A stretch of DNA of 64,000 bases from JAXDBM01 sp963709485 (GCA_963709485.1 CAVPWE010000005.1:1-64000); one strand, 5' to 3'; positions 51,414-60,517 are shown, numbered from the stretch's first letter. Translations and numbers: made by a program. Notes: generated from the letters alone by a model not told the origin.

Positions 51414-53581
51414 GGCAGGATCCCCACGGCGGTGACGAAGTCTCCCAGTCCCACCAGCAGGATGCCCCTTCCGTCGAGCGGCCCGATGGGGGAATGGCCG
51501 GGCAACCCCGGGACGATCCCCTCCTTCACGAAACGCGCGGCGCAGCAGGCGGCGACGGCGGAGGCGGCGGCATATTCGCCGGTCCAGCGGCGGTAATCAA
51601 CGACACCCCCGGCAAAGCCCGTGAGAGAAAGAAATTCGTCGAGCTGCCGACGGCCGCTTTCCCGGCGCGCCATGGGAATGCCGGCAAAGACGGCCCCGTA
51701 CCGCTCCCCGATGGCGGCTTTCCCGCCAAGACTGTCCGCCATGGCGTGAACGGCACGCGGGGTTCCGCGCGCGTACCGAAGGAAGGCGGGAAACAGCCGC
51801 AATCCCCGGCCGGGGTCCTTCCGCTCCAAGCGGAATGCGGCGCCGCCGTCGGCTGGCGCACCGCTCAGGGCGGCGGAGGGATCGAACAATTTTGACAGCA
51901 CCGGGTGATCCTCGTCCGCGGCGATCAGCAGGCAGCCCGCGTCCGGAGCGGACGCCAGCAGGCCGGCGCCCGTCAGGGCTTGCTCAAAGGAATAGTCTCC
52001 CCCCGTCATGGTGACATTGGGCCCGTGAGCATCGAACCGGATCGCCACCTGGCCGGCGGCGGCATTGTGCACGGAGCCCACAAAATCCGTGGGGCTGGTG
52101 AATTGCTCATTCGATTCGAACAGCTTCACCAGGAAATCGTGCATCTCGGAAAGCGGCCCCCAGCCCGTGCCGCAGAAGACGGAGGCGGGCGCGACCGATG
52201 TGGCCGCATCCCTGCAAGCGGAAAGGGAAAGGGAAAGGACGGCCCGGGACAGCCGCCCGAGGCGGCGCAAATCCCGCGGGGGGAGCTGCGCCGTCAGGGC
52301 ATCGGAATGCATGAGGCCGCGAACGGGTTTCCCTTCCCGAAGGCGCTCCAAAGTGGCCCCGGCATCCCCGGCACCGGTCAGACAGGCGCTTCCCAGGATG
52401 TTGAAAATATCGCCCCCCTGCCGGACAGCCCTCCGGGGCTGTGATTTTCCGGGACGGCCCATGACCAGCGAGGCATTGTTCCCTCCGAATCCGAAGGCAT
52501 TGGAAAGAACCGTGTCCACCTTCACTGCGAGGGGCGCCATGACGGGATCCAGGTTCAGTTCCGGGTCCGGAACCAGGCAGCCGCTGGTTCCCGGGATCAG
52601 GCCGGCGCCGATGCTCATGACCGAGACCGCGGCGCCGATGGCTCCGGCCGCGCCGAGGGCATGGCCGGTCGCGCCCTTTGTCGAAGACAGGCGCGGCAGC
52701 CGCTCGCCGAACAGGTCGTGGAGCGCCCGGGCCTCTGCCAGGTCGTTGTCGGCCGTGCCGGTCCCGTGAAGATGAATATAATCGATGTCGGACGGGACGG
52801 CGCCGGCGTCGGACAGGGCTTCCCGCATGGCGCGGCATGCGCCCGAACCGTCGGGCCGGGGGGCGGCCGGGTGATAGGCGTCGCAGCTCAAGCCGACACC
52901 GAGGAGTTCGGCCATGGCGTGATCCGGGGGCTCCTCGCCCGCAACCAGGAGAAACAGGGCCGCGCCTTCCGCAACCGTCATCCCGCGCCGGCTCCGATCG
53001 AGCGGGCGGGCGCCGGCCGGGTCAACGAGCTGCAGGGCGTTGAAGCCGTAATAAGTCATGCGGCACAGGGCGTCCACCCCCCCGGCAAGGGCGCAGGCGG
53101 ACCGTCCGCTGCGGAGCATCTCCAGGGCAAGCTTCAGGGCGACCGTCCCGGATGAGCAGGCCGTCGACACCGTCAGCACCGGGCCCGTGCAGCCGATCTC
53201 GCCGGCAACGTACTCGGCCACGGACCCGTTTGCATGATGCCGGTACCGCCGCGGATCGCGGACCCCTTCCTTCAGCAAAGCCTCCGTGACCGGCATGCCG
53301 CCGGTGATGACGCCCATGACGACGGCATCGGGCCGCTGCTTCGCTCCGCGCAGGGCTTCCGCGGCTGCCATCCCCGCCAGGATGTGGGTCCGCGGCAGAC
53401 GATCGTCGGAAGGGACATCTCTGATTTCACCGACCGGCAGAGGCGCCCGCTGGGGCGTGGGAAAGAGACTCAGGGGGGCAATGCCCGTTCGACCTTGTTC
53501 CAACGCCGCCCGGTTTTCATCGAATCCCGCGCCCAGCGGGCTGATCAGGCCGGCGCCGACGATAAAAACGCGCGCATTCAT
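51410..53581 (-). CDS. Ketosynthase / chain-length-factor-like fusion protein
   Basis: A 723-residue fusion. Residues 1-380 are a full ketosynthase: C142 (STACSSGT), H272 (HLHGTGTADND), H307 (TKGATGHALG). Residues 390-723 match the Ketoacyl-synt_2 type (SVHNAAAGQVAIRF, then TGGDYSFEQALTGAG), which lacks the cysteine and occurs as a separate chain-length-factor-like protein in aryl-polyene clusters. Having both in one chain recalls the KS/CLF heterodimer of type II polyketide synthases. The start overlaps the stop of ACP 3 by one base. It probably sets the length of a polyene chain (inference). Confidence 0.88.
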   Translation of the reverse strand: MNARVFIVGAGLISPLGAGFDENRAALEQGRTGIAPLSLFPTPQRAPLPVGEIRDVPSDDRLPRTHILAGMAAAEALRGAKQRPDAVVMGVITGGMPVTEALLKEGVRDPRRYRHHANGSVAEYVAGEIGCTGPVLTVSTACSSGTVALKLALEMLRSGRSACALAGGVDALCRMTYYGFNALQLVDPAGARPLDRSRRGMTVAEGAALFLLVAGEEPPDHAMAELLGVGLSCDAYHPAAPRPDGSGACRAMREALSDAGAVPSDIDYIHLHGTGTADNDLAEARALHDLFGERLPRLSSTKGATGHALGAAGAIGAAVSVMSIGAGLIPGTSGCLVPDPELNLDPVMAPLAVKVDTVLSNAFGFGGNNASLVMGRPGKSQPRRAVRQGGDIFNILGSACLTGAGDAGATLERLREGKPVRGLMHSDALTAQLPPRDLRRLGRLSRAVLSLSLSACRDAATSVAPASVFCGTGWGPLSEMHDFLVKLFESNEQFTSPTDFVGSVHNAAAGQVAIRFDAHGPNVTMTGGDYSFEQALTGAGLLASAPDAGCLLIAADEDHPVLSKLFDPSAALSGAPADGGAAFRLERKDPGRGLRLFPAFLRYARGTPRAVHAMADSLGGKAAIGERYGAVFAGIPMARRESGRRQLDEFLSLTGFAGGVVDYRRWTGEYAAASAVAACCAARFVKEGIVPGLPGHSPIGPLDGRGILLVGLGDFVTAVGILP

Positions 53582-53847
53582 CAGCGGGCGGCATCGGTGC
53601 GGTTTTCATGGATATACAGGGCCAGCGCCCTAACCGAAGCAAAGACTTTCATGCCGAGTTCCTTGTTGTCGATTTTCACGCCGTAATCTTTTTCGATCAT
53701 CATGACCAGCTCCAGGACATCGATGGAATCCAGACCGGTCCGGCCGCCGACGAGCTGGGCATCCGTGTCCATGTCCTCCGGCGTCATGTCCAGAAGAGAA
53801 AGGGTTTCGATAATCTTGGTTTTGAGTTCCTGGATCAGCTTCTCCAT
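53581..53847 (-). CDS. Acyl carrier protein 3
   Basis: An 88-residue acyl carrier protein with the carrier serine in TGLDSIDVLELVMMIE. Of the two near ATGs I chose 53847, which has GGGGA at proper distance. The stop codon shares its first base with the start of the KS-CLF fusion (TGATG), so this ACP is the obvious partner of that enzyme. It opens the FAD/KS part of the cluster after a 124-base gap. Confidence 0.92.
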   Translation of the reverse strand: MEKLIQELKTKIIETLSLLDMTPEDMDTDAQLVGGRTGLDSIDVLELVMMIEKDYGVKIDNKELGMKVFASVRALALYIHENRTDAAR

Positions 53848-53971
53848 CTTCATTTCCCCAATTGCATTATTCAGAGCCGCCGCCCGCCTGCGCTGCACGG
53901 TACGCATCGGTTTCCTGCCGAAGGCTAACACGGCCGACGGCGGATGTCAATTTGAACGGTCCGGACGATGG

Positions 53972-54427
53972 TCAGCCCTTTCCCCCACGGCGGCGGAAAG
54001 GCTCCGTCGCGGAGGCCGACCGATCGGGTGGCGGGTGCGCCGACGCGTACGGCATCGGAAGCAGCTTCTCAAAAACGGCCCGGGTGGCCCGTTTCGCCAG
54101 GGCCACGGCATAGGGTTTGCCGGCCAGATAGAGGCCGGCCATGAACACCAGGTGGGACAGGCCGTAGGTGACCGGCCCGCCGACGATCAGGATCAGCGGC
54201 TGTCCGGTATGAAATGACAGCCACCCGAAAACCGCCACGGCCGGCCAGCCGATGACGTAGCTGAACAGGATCAGAAAAATGCCGAACTTGACCATTCCCG
54301 TCGGCTTCCTTTTGAACAAGTCCGGGTCCACAGGGTCTTCCCTGGCGCTCCGGATGAAGGGCCGATCGGCCAGATAGCCGGCTATGCGGCGAATAATCGT
54401 CAACAGGACCCCCCGATTCAACGGCAT
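53972..54427 (-). CDS. Small membrane protein of unknown function
   Basis: A 151-residue protein with two strong hydrophobic segments (FGIFLILFSYVIGWPAVAVFGWL and LILIVGGPVTYGLSHLVFMAGLYLAG). Before them is a soluble stretch, DPVDPDLFKRKPTG. The C-terminal tail is rich in P, S and R. I cannot name a family. It lies 20 bases after the MoaE-like gene and before the ACP, so it could belong to either. Start by ATG at 54427; no strong ribosome site is visible. Confidence 0.7.
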   Translation of the reverse strand: MPLNRGVLLTIIRRIAGYLADRPFIRSAREDPVDPDLFKRKPTGMVKFGIFLILFSYVIGWPAVAVFGWLSFHTGQPLILIVGGPVTYGLSHLVFMAGLYLAGKPYAVALAKRATRAVFEKLLPMPYASAHPPPDRSASATEPFRRRGGKG

Positions 54428-54447
54428 CGCAGGAAAAAAGCGGACCT

Positions 54448-54798
54448 TTACCTCTCCACCTTGCGTGTGACGTCCTTTTTGATCAGATTGACCGCATCCA
54501 TCAGGGCGGCAAAGACATTCTCCCGGAAGTCGCCGGCAACGACGACGTACATGACATCGTCCCCCGTCCTGAGCGTCCCTTCACGGATTTCGACCAGGAC
54601 CTCCACGATGCCCGGACGCCCCTTCAGCTCCGCGACAATCTCCCGCAGGCGCTCCCGGTCCGCCCGGACCGTCAGTTCGGTGACGGCCCCGCCGTCCCTC
54701 GACGTGGACCGGACGACGCCGTTGTGGCAGAGGATCATCCCCACCCGGCGATAATCCGGGTGCGCCTTGACCTGCCCAATCATCTCCGTCAGACTCAT
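54448..54798 (-). CDS. MoaE-like molybdopterin synthase large-subunit relative (short form)
   Basis: A 116-residue protein with the MoaE pattern: VGMILCHNGVVRSTSRDG at the start of the domain, VEIREGTLRTGDDVMYVVVAGDFRENVFAALMDAVNLIKKDVTRK at the end, here given in part from memory of the family. It is shorter than classical MoaE (about 150) but similar short forms are common in deltaproteobacteria. The lysines near the C-terminus are kept. MoaD is not adjacent. The ATG follows AAGGGGGT. It would take part in molybdenum or tungsten cofactor synthesis. Confidence 0.75.
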   Translation of the reverse strand: MSLTEMIGQVKAHPDYRRVGMILCHNGVVRSTSRDGGAVTELTVRADRERLREIVAELKGRPGIVEVLVEIREGTLRTGDDVMYVVVAGDFRENVFAALMDAVNLIKKDVTRKVER

Positions 54799-54923
54799 GG
54801 GTTACCCCCTTTCGCCGACGCCGCGGCCCGTCCGGCGACCGCCGCCGGACCGGTTTCAGCCTCAGCCCTTCATTGAAAACAAAGACGCTTGACCGGGCGC
54901 CACAATCTATGCGAGAAAAAACC

Positions 54924-55454
54924 ATGCGCAGAAGATACAGACCGGCCAAACTGGAAAAAATGGGCGACATCCTTCAGAAGGTCCTGAAGAAGCACCAGAT
55001 TCCCCTGAAAACGGCGGATCACGAACTGCAGAAGACCTGGCTCGACGCCGTCGGCCCGAAGATCGCCGCTTTCACGAGACCCGACGCAATAAAGAGAAAC
55101 GTCCTCTTTGTCAAGGTCGCAAATTCCGTCTGGATGCAGCAGATCCACTTTCTCAAGCAGGACATCCTTGAAAAAATCAACCAGGCGAACGAAAAGAACC
55201 CGATCCGAAACATCTTCTTCTCGCTCGGCGAGGCGGCTGTCCCGATCGCGAACGCCAAGCGCCCGCAAGCCCCGGCGCGGGACGACGTTTCCGCGTTGAA
55301 ATCCCGCGACAAAAAAATCATTGAAAAAAGCGTCGCCGCCATCGCCGACGCGGAGCTGAGAGACATTCTGAAAAGGGTCATGACCCGGGAAATGGCCCGG
55401 CGGCGGCGCATCGAAAGCGAGGCCCGCAACCCGCAAGGACCCGGCTCCCGGTAA
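54924..55454 (+). CDS. DUF721 (DciA-like) protein
   Basis: About 176 residues. The N-terminal half fits DUF721: KLEKMGDILQKVLKKHQIPLK, then LQKTWLDAVGPKIAAFTRPDAI, and NVLFVKVANSVWMQQIHFLKQDIL. DciA members of this family help to load the replicative helicase, but many DUF721 proteins are untested. The C-terminal half is charged and basic (KRVMTREMARRRRIE). Starts at 54909 (ATG) or 54873 (TTG) are also open; none has a good ribosome site, so the exact start is uncertain. It diverges from the MoaE-like gene. Confidence 0.8.
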   Translation: MRRRYRPAKLEKMGDILQKVLKKHQIPLKTADHELQKTWLDAVGPKIAAFTRPDAIKRNVLFVKVANSVWMQQIHFLKQDILEKINQANEKNPIRNIFFSLGEAAVPIANAKRPQAPARDDVSALKSRDKKIIEKSVAAIADAELRDILKRVMTREMARRRRIESEARNPQGPGSR

Positions 55455-55501
55455 ACCCTTTCGCAGCGGGCGGCGCGCCCGCCCGGCGGGGCCTGCCGGA
55501 G

Positions 55502-56245
55502 CTAAGCCCGCTCGGCAAGATCGCGGAAGATCTCCTTCATCGCCGGGGAATATTTCCCCGTCCGTTCGTAAATGAAAAGCGGCGGCAGGACCTTCAGCGC
55601 TTCCCGGCCCCCCTTCCTCCCTTCGGCCAGCACGAATTCGCCTTCCGACGCTTCATGGGAATAAACGACCGCCGCCCTTTTCGGCTCCAGGCGGAAGGCC
55701 CGCATGCGGTCGAACAGTTCGGCCATGCGCGCGGCGGGATATATGGTAAATACGCGCCCCGTCCCTTTCAGCGCCCAGGCCGCCGCCTTCAGAAAATCTT
55801 CGAGACTTCCCGCGATCTCGTGCCGCGCCAGGGCTTTCTGATCGTCCGGGTTCACCCGTCCGGATCTGATTTTTCGGTAAGGAGGATTGAAGACGACGGC
55901 CTCGAAGGACTGCGCCTCGAGGAAGCGCCCGATGACCCTGACATCGCCGTGAACCATTCGCACCCGGTCCTCAAGACCGTTCAGGGCGGCATTGCGGCGG
56001 GCCATTTCATGAAGATCCCCCTGAATCTCCAAGCCGACGGCGCCTTCGCAGCGCCACCTTCGCGCGAGGATCAGGGATGTGACGCCGCTCCCCGCTCCCA
56101 GTTCGAGAATCCGATCGTTCTTTCTCAGCCGCACGAAATGGGCAAGGAGCAGGGCATCGACGGAAAAGCGGTACCCCTTTTCCTTCTGGATGATCTTCAG
56201 CTTACCGTCAAGGATGGGATCGACGGTCTCCCCCGATCGCTTCAT
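55502..56245 (-). CDS. TrmN6-like tRNA1(Val) adenine-N6 methyltransferase
   Basis: A 247-residue class I methyltransferase with the SAM loop LELGAGSGVTSLILA and the amino-methyltransferase motif NPPYRK. The N-terminal PILDGKLKIIQKEKGYRFSVDALLLAHF is typical of the YfiC/TrmN6 group that methylates A37 of tRNA1(Val). The start at 56245 gives the usual family N-terminus. It follows the DUF1015 gene by 13 bases on the same strand. The nearest alternative is another N6-adenine or glutamine methyltransferase. Confidence 0.87.
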   Translation of the reverse strand: MKRSGETVDPILDGKLKIIQKEKGYRFSVDALLLAHFVRLRKNDRILELGAGSGVTSLILARRWRCEGAVGLEIQGDLHEMARRNAALNGLEDRVRMVHGDVRVIGRFLEAQSFEAVVFNPPYRKIRSGRVNPDDQKALARHEIAGSLEDFLKAAAWALKGTGRVFTIYPAARMAELFDRMRAFRLEPKRAAVVYSHEASEGEFVLAEGRKGGREALKVLPPLFIYERTGKYSPAMKEIFRDLAERA

Positions 56246-56258
56246 GGAAGCCCTGTCA

Positions 56259-57500
56259 CTACAGGCGATGGACAAAAAGGCCGCTGCGCAGTTTGGGCTC
56301 GAACCAGGTGGATTTGGGGGGCATGACACGGCCGGCATCGGCAACGCGCATCATCTGCTCCAGCGTTGTCGGATAGAGCGCAAAGGCCGCCTGAAAAGCC
56401 CCGGAGTCCACCAGCCTTTCCAGTTCGGCCATCCCCCGAATTCCCCCGACAAAATCGATCCGGCGGTCCGTCCTCGGATCCTGAATGCCCAGCACGGGCC
56501 GCAACAGGTCCTCCTGAAGGATGGTCACATCCAGGTTCCGGACCGGGTCCCGGTAGGTCGTCTTTCTTTTCAGCGCGAGCTTGAACCAGCGGCCGTCCAG
56601 GTACATGCCGAATTCGTGCAGCCGGGCCGGCTTCTTCGCGGCATAATCCGGAGCGATCAGGAACTTCCTGCCGATTTTTTCCAGGAAAGCGGCTGCGCTC
56701 AATCCGTTGAGATCGCACACCACCCGGTTGTAATCCAGAATCCGGAGCTGGTCATGGGGAAAGAGGACCGCCAGGAACCAGTGACAGGCCTCATTCACCC
56801 CATCCGCAATCCCCTGTTCTTTTCTCATCCGGCTGACGGCCGCGGCCGCGGCCGCCCGGTGGTGGCCGTCGGCGATGTACAGTGTCTCAACTTTCAGAAA
56901 GGCGTCTTTCAACGCGCCAATGTCCGCATCATTGCCGACGACCCAGACGGTATGCGCGATGCCGTCATCGGTGGTGAAATCATATTCCGGCATCTCCGCG
57001 ACGGTCTTCGCGACAATCCCGTTGATCGCCTCCTGCGCCCGGTAGGCCACGAAGACCGGTCCCGTCTGCGCGCCGGCGATTTCCACATGCCGGGTGCGTT
57101 CCTGCTCCTTGTCCGCCCGCGTCAATTCGTGCTTCTTGATCCGCCCGGACTCGTATTCGGCCGCGCTGATCCCGGCGACGATGCCGTATTGACCGTGGTC
57201 GCCCATCCGCTGGCGGTAGATGTAATAGCGGGGACCCGCGTCCTGAATCAGCGTTCCGTCCGATATCAGCCGGTCCAGGTTCTCCCGGGCAAGCCGGTAC
57301 ACCCGGTCGTCGGCTTTTTCATCGGCGGACGGCGGCACAAGGTCGATCTCCGACTTCTCCACATGCAGGAAACTGAGGGGATTGCCGGAAGCCAGCCGCG
57401 ACGCCTCCTCCCGGTTGACGACATCATAAGGGGGGGATGCCACCGACCGGGCATACTGCTTCCGCGGCCTCAGCAACCTCAGGGGAACCACGTTCGACAT
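56259..57500 (-). CDS. DUF1015 family protein
   Basis: A 413-residue protein of the DUF1015 family. Hallmarks are SPPYDVVNREEA near the N-terminus, a QYGIVAGISAAEY stretch, and TLYIADGHHRAAAAA in the middle. The histidines of ADGHHR look like a nucleotide or metal site. The family is common in anaerobic bacteria and its role is unknown; a kinase-like ParB/Srx relation has been suggested, but I would not assign a function. It is followed by the methyltransferase gene and has 250 AT-rich bases upstream. Confidence 0.88.
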   Translation of the reverse strand: MSNVVPLRLLRPRKQYARSVASPPYDVVNREEASRLASGNPLSFLHVEKSEIDLVPPSADEKADDRVYRLARENLDRLISDGTLIQDAGPRYYIYRQRMGDHGQYGIVAGISAAEYESGRIKKHELTRADKEQERTRHVEIAGAQTGPVFVAYRAQEAINGIVAKTVAEMPEYDFTTDDGIAHTVWVVGNDADIGALKDAFLKVETLYIADGHHRAAAAAAVSRMRKEQGIADGVNEACHWFLAVLFPHDQLRILDYNRVVCDLNGLSAAAFLEKIGRKFLIAPDYAAKKPARLHEFGMYLDGRWFKLALKRKTTYRDPVRNLDVTILQEDLLRPVLGIQDPRTDRRIDFVGGIRGMAELERLVDSGAFQAAFALYPTTLEQMMRVADAGRVMPPKSTWFEPKLRSGLFVHRL

Positions 57501-57750
57501 ACCATTCTTCCTGTCCGAAATTTACTTGAGAATTTCCTGATATACCGGAGTTTTTATGAATATCAACATGTTACGTAAATCAGGGCAAACAAAGATCAAC
57601 GCATAAGAACGAAAACCAAAGCCGGATGGCAGATCCATCCTGATGCACTTTCTACAATGCTTTCTCGTTTTAAACAACATTTTTAAAATGGCCAATCCCC
57701 CTTGATTGACTTTACCTGCAAGGACGGTAAGCGGCCCTTCCGTAAAGCCG

Positions 57751-59538
57751 TCAATACTGCGACTGGAAAACGGTCATCGTGTCCGATCCCCTGCCATCCT
57801 CCGTTTTGAACTTGATCTTCGCCGTCCGGCTGGCCCCGGTCCTGTTCGGATCCACGGTGATGTTCACGTGCGTACTGGCGCCGGTCCCGTGGGCCGGCTC
57901 GACCCGGCACCAGGGCTGGCTGCCCGATGCCGTCCATTTGCGCGACACGGAGATGTTCCTGGACTTGTGCTGACCCGCCGCGGTGAAATCCACGTAGTGC
58001 GGGCTGACCAGCAGCGGGGGATAGGTGAGCGGCACCTCGAATTTCCAGGAACCCCCATCATAGGCGAGGCTTTTCACGTCTCCGGCGATCCAGAAAACCC
58101 CGGGATCGCCGCTGACGCTGTAGAGCAGTTCCACATCCAGTTGCGAGGCGAATGTTTTCCGGTCGCTGTCGCGGACGGAGGGTGCAAATTTCCAGATCCA
58201 CTGGTTGACGGGCTGGAAATTGGCGCGCGAAAGGACGGGAGGCTCAGACAGCCGGGTCGTGCCGAAATAGACGGACTGGGTGGCGCGCTTGAATTCATAG
58301 CGCCACCTGGCGTTGTTGACATTGCTTCCGGAATTGTTCACGACCTCGCAGTCGCTGACATTGACGGTTGTCGAATTGTGAATGGTGACGCCGAGGTTCA
58401 GCGACCCGGTGGCCTCCTTTCCCTGGAATCCCACGGAGCCGCCGATGTTCCAGTCGATGCCGCTGGTCACCTGGGAAACGTTGTTGGCATTCTGGGGATT
58501 GGCGGCCAGAATGGATACCCCGCTGCCCCGGCCGGTCAGTCCCTCCATCCAGTTGTCCATTCTGTAGTTTCCGACGTAGAAGTAGACAAAGTCCTGTCTG
58601 CCGGATTTTTCGACACCGCGATAGGCAGCGGAAGCGTTGAGCATTCCCTGCTGGCGCACGTAGAACCAGTCGTAGTCCGTGGCGTCCGTGGCATTGAAGG
58701 AGTGACAGGAGTAGATGTAGTAGTCGAGCTGGTAATTATTTCCCCTGTTGGTAAAATTCTTCGTCGTCACGTAGCCGTGGGCGATCCGGGTCAGCTCCGC
58801 GCCTTCGTCCTCGGCGGCCTTGGCAACCATTCCCGCCGCAATCTGCTGCTCCGTCCGGACTTCCGGCGTCACACGCTTCCTGTCCCGGTCGATCCAGTCG
58901 TGAAAAATGCCGGTCCGCCGGAGCTGATCGCCGGAATTGTCGGTGTATGCGGCGACCGGTGGCGCATCGGCGCCGACGGTCACCGATTCCCCTTCGTCCG
59001 GCGGGTACAGGGACCATGTGAACGTGTGATTTTCCTCTTCTCTGTCAACGGCGAAAAGCTCGGCATAGGGCTTGCCCGCCGGGAGTGTGTAGTTCTGTTC
59101 GAGCCCGAGAATGCCGAGCAGGGCATTGATCTGCTCCTCCTTTCCGTGCAGGACGGCAACGGGATAGCAGTTCTGGAATGTATTAAAGATGCCTTCGCGC
59201 TCGATGTCGCTCAGGGATTGAACCCGGTCTGCCGCGACCAGGATCGGTGCATCCGTCGACACGCCGTCATATGCGACACGGTTCATAAAGACCTGTTCAA
59301 TTTCGTCGGCCAGCGTGCCGCTGAGGTTTCCGATGACATAAACCTTTTCCCCGTGCCGATCCGCAAAGGATTCCGAACCGCCCGCCGTGGTGAGATAGGA
59401 ATCTGCCATCTTCTGTTCGGCGAAACCGGCCATGCCGTCCGAACCGTCCGATCCGCACCCTGACAGTGCGAGGGCCATGACCAGTGCCACAACCGCTGCA
59501 AAGAGCGGCAGCGGCCTGCGGAAACGTAAAGCGTTCAT
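57751..59538 (-). CDS. BACON-domain lipoprotein
   Basis: A 595-residue exported protein. The N-terminus is a lipoprotein signal with lipobox LSGC (C28), so it is anchored in a membrane by lipid. The central 400 residues are unfamiliar, with many aromatic and asparagine residues. The last 90 residues (from LLVSPHYVDFTAAG to DTMTVFQSQY) are a BACON domain, an Ig-like fold found in surface and carbohydrate-related proteins. The ATG follows AAAGGAGG. It stands alone between gene-free stretches, so context does not help. A surface adhesion or glycan-binding role is conceivable. Confidence 0.82.
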   Translation of the reverse strand: MNALRFRRPLPLFAAVVALVMALALSGCGSDGSDGMAGFAEQKMADSYLTTAGGSESFADRHGEKVYVIGNLSGTLADEIEQVFMNRVAYDGVSTDAPILVAADRVQSLSDIEREGIFNTFQNCYPVAVLHGKEEQINALLGILGLEQNYTLPAGKPYAELFAVDREEENHTFTWSLYPPDEGESVTVGADAPPVAAYTDNSGDQLRRTGIFHDWIDRDRKRVTPEVRTEQQIAAGMVAKAAEDEGAELTRIAHGYVTTKNFTNRGNNYQLDYYIYSCHSFNATDATDYDWFYVRQQGMLNASAAYRGVEKSGRQDFVYFYVGNYRMDNWMEGLTGRGSGVSILAANPQNANNVSQVTSGIDWNIGGSVGFQGKEATGSLNLGVTIHNSTTVNVSDCEVVNNSGSNVNNARWRYEFKRATQSVYFGTTRLSEPPVLSRANFQPVNQWIWKFAPSVRDSDRKTFASQLDVELLYSVSGDPGVFWIAGDVKSLAYDGGSWKFEVPLTYPPLLVSPHYVDFTAAGQHKSRNISVSRKWTASGSQPWCRVEPAHGTGASTHVNITVDPNRTGASRTAKIKFKTEDGRGSDTMTVFQSQY

Positions 59539-59887
59539 GCCAGCCTCCTTTGACCGGAGCAGGTCCGGAAAAACCGGGTCTTCAAATCAATCGATATGGC
59601 CAATACGGTGAGAATTGGATCTCCAGGCATTATAATGTATCTGATCCGGCAAGTCATTATGAGATTTCGTCACATGGAACCGGACGGACAAACGGGTCAT
59701 GAAGGGATTGAATCCGCTCATGGCCTGTGCCATGCGTGCGTCACAAGCTGATTGACCACAGGGAAAATATGCAATACATTGAAAAGCAGTTCGGCAATGC
59801 CACGCCGATGATGAAGCGGAATGGGCACAGCCAACGCATCGGAAAAGCGGGGCGATGACGAAATAACGCATCGGAAAAGGACAACCG
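59539..59887. other. Intergenic region between divergent lipoprotein and esterase genes
   Basis: No gene is seen in these 349 bases. A TATAAT-like box at about 59630 lacks a -35 at proper distance. A 15-base direct repeat, AACGCATCGGAAAAG, occurs at 59833-59847 and again at 59865-59879, right before the TTG start at 59888; the second copy includes most of the ribosome-binding stretch. Confidence 0.5.
59833..59879 (+). repeat. Direct repeat pair AACGCATCGGAAAAG
   Basis: Two perfect 15-base copies whose starts are 32 bases apart. They lie directly in front of the esterase gene and may mark a small duplication or an operator. Nothing more can be said from the sequence. Confidence 0.5.
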
Positions 59888-60373
59888 TTGGAAACAAAAA
59901 GAATTTTCATCCATGGCCTGGAGAGCACCAGCCACGGTACGAAGGGGGAGTTTTTCAGAAAAAACTTTCCGGACATGATCCTGGAAGATTACAGCGGATC
60001 GCTGCAGCAGCGGATGGACAAGCTCAACGAAACGCTCCGCCATGAAACCGGTCTGATTCTGGTCGGGTCGAGTTACGGCGGACTGATGGCGGCGATCTTC
60101 GCCTGCGAACATGAAGCGAACGTGAAGAAGCTGATTCTGCTGGCGCCGGCGCTGAACCTGCCCGAGTTCGAACCCTATGCAAGCCGCCGGCGCCCCATCC
60201 GCATTCCCGTCGTCCTTCGCCACGGGGGGTACGACGATGTGGTTCCCCCGAAAGCCGTGCATGCGATCGCCGCCGCAATTTTTTCAAACCTTGATTACCG
60301 CCTCGTGGAGGACGACCACTCCCTTCACCGGACATTCGAAGACATGAACTGGCATGATCTTCTCCGCGCCTGA
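59888..60373 (+). CDS. YqiA-like alpha/beta hydrolase (esterase)
   Basis: A 161-residue small esterase of the YqiA/UPF0227 type. The N-terminal IFIHGLEST gives the oxyanion hole. The nucleophile serine is in VGSSYGGLMAA, the aspartate in GGYDDVVPP and the histidine in DDHSLHRTF. The start is a TTG at 59888 with AGGAC in front; no ATG fits. It lies 144 bases before phaE on the same strand, with a separate promoter for phaE between them. Confidence 0.85.
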   Translation: METKRIFIHGLESTSHGTKGEFFRKNFPDMILEDYSGSLQQRMDKLNETLRHETGLILVGSSYGGLMAAIFACEHEANVKKLILLAPALNLPEFEPYASRRRPIRIPVVLRHGGYDDVVPPKAVHAIAAAIFSNLDYRLVEDDHSLHRTFEDMNWHDLLRA

Positions 60374-60397
60374 ACGTTGCGGAATGCAAAAAACCGA

Positions 60398-60426
60398 TTG
60401 ACCGGAGGGGTCGCGCATGTTATAAA
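60398..60426 (+). promoter_or_regulatory. Sigma-70-like promoter of the pha operon
   Basis: TTGACC (60398-60403), exactly 17 bases, then TATAAA (60421-60426). The phaE start codon is 92 bases downstream. This suits transcription of phaE, phaC, the GAF gene and the hydratase gene as one unit. Confidence 0.6.
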
Positions 60427-60517
60427 ATAATAAAGATTTTTTTCATTCCGTCTCTCTTCTTGCGAAGGAAGTTTCCTTCGGAATCACCAACGGAGTCACC
60501 GGCTCGCGAGGTTTGCC

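Noticed and set aside
36135..54798. Direct naming of the cluster as a ladderane or aryl-polyene cluster
   Set aside because: Key genes of each type are absent (no aryl starter lyase, ketoreductase or exporter; no proof of ladderane-specific homologues). The resemblance is stated as a hypothesis only.
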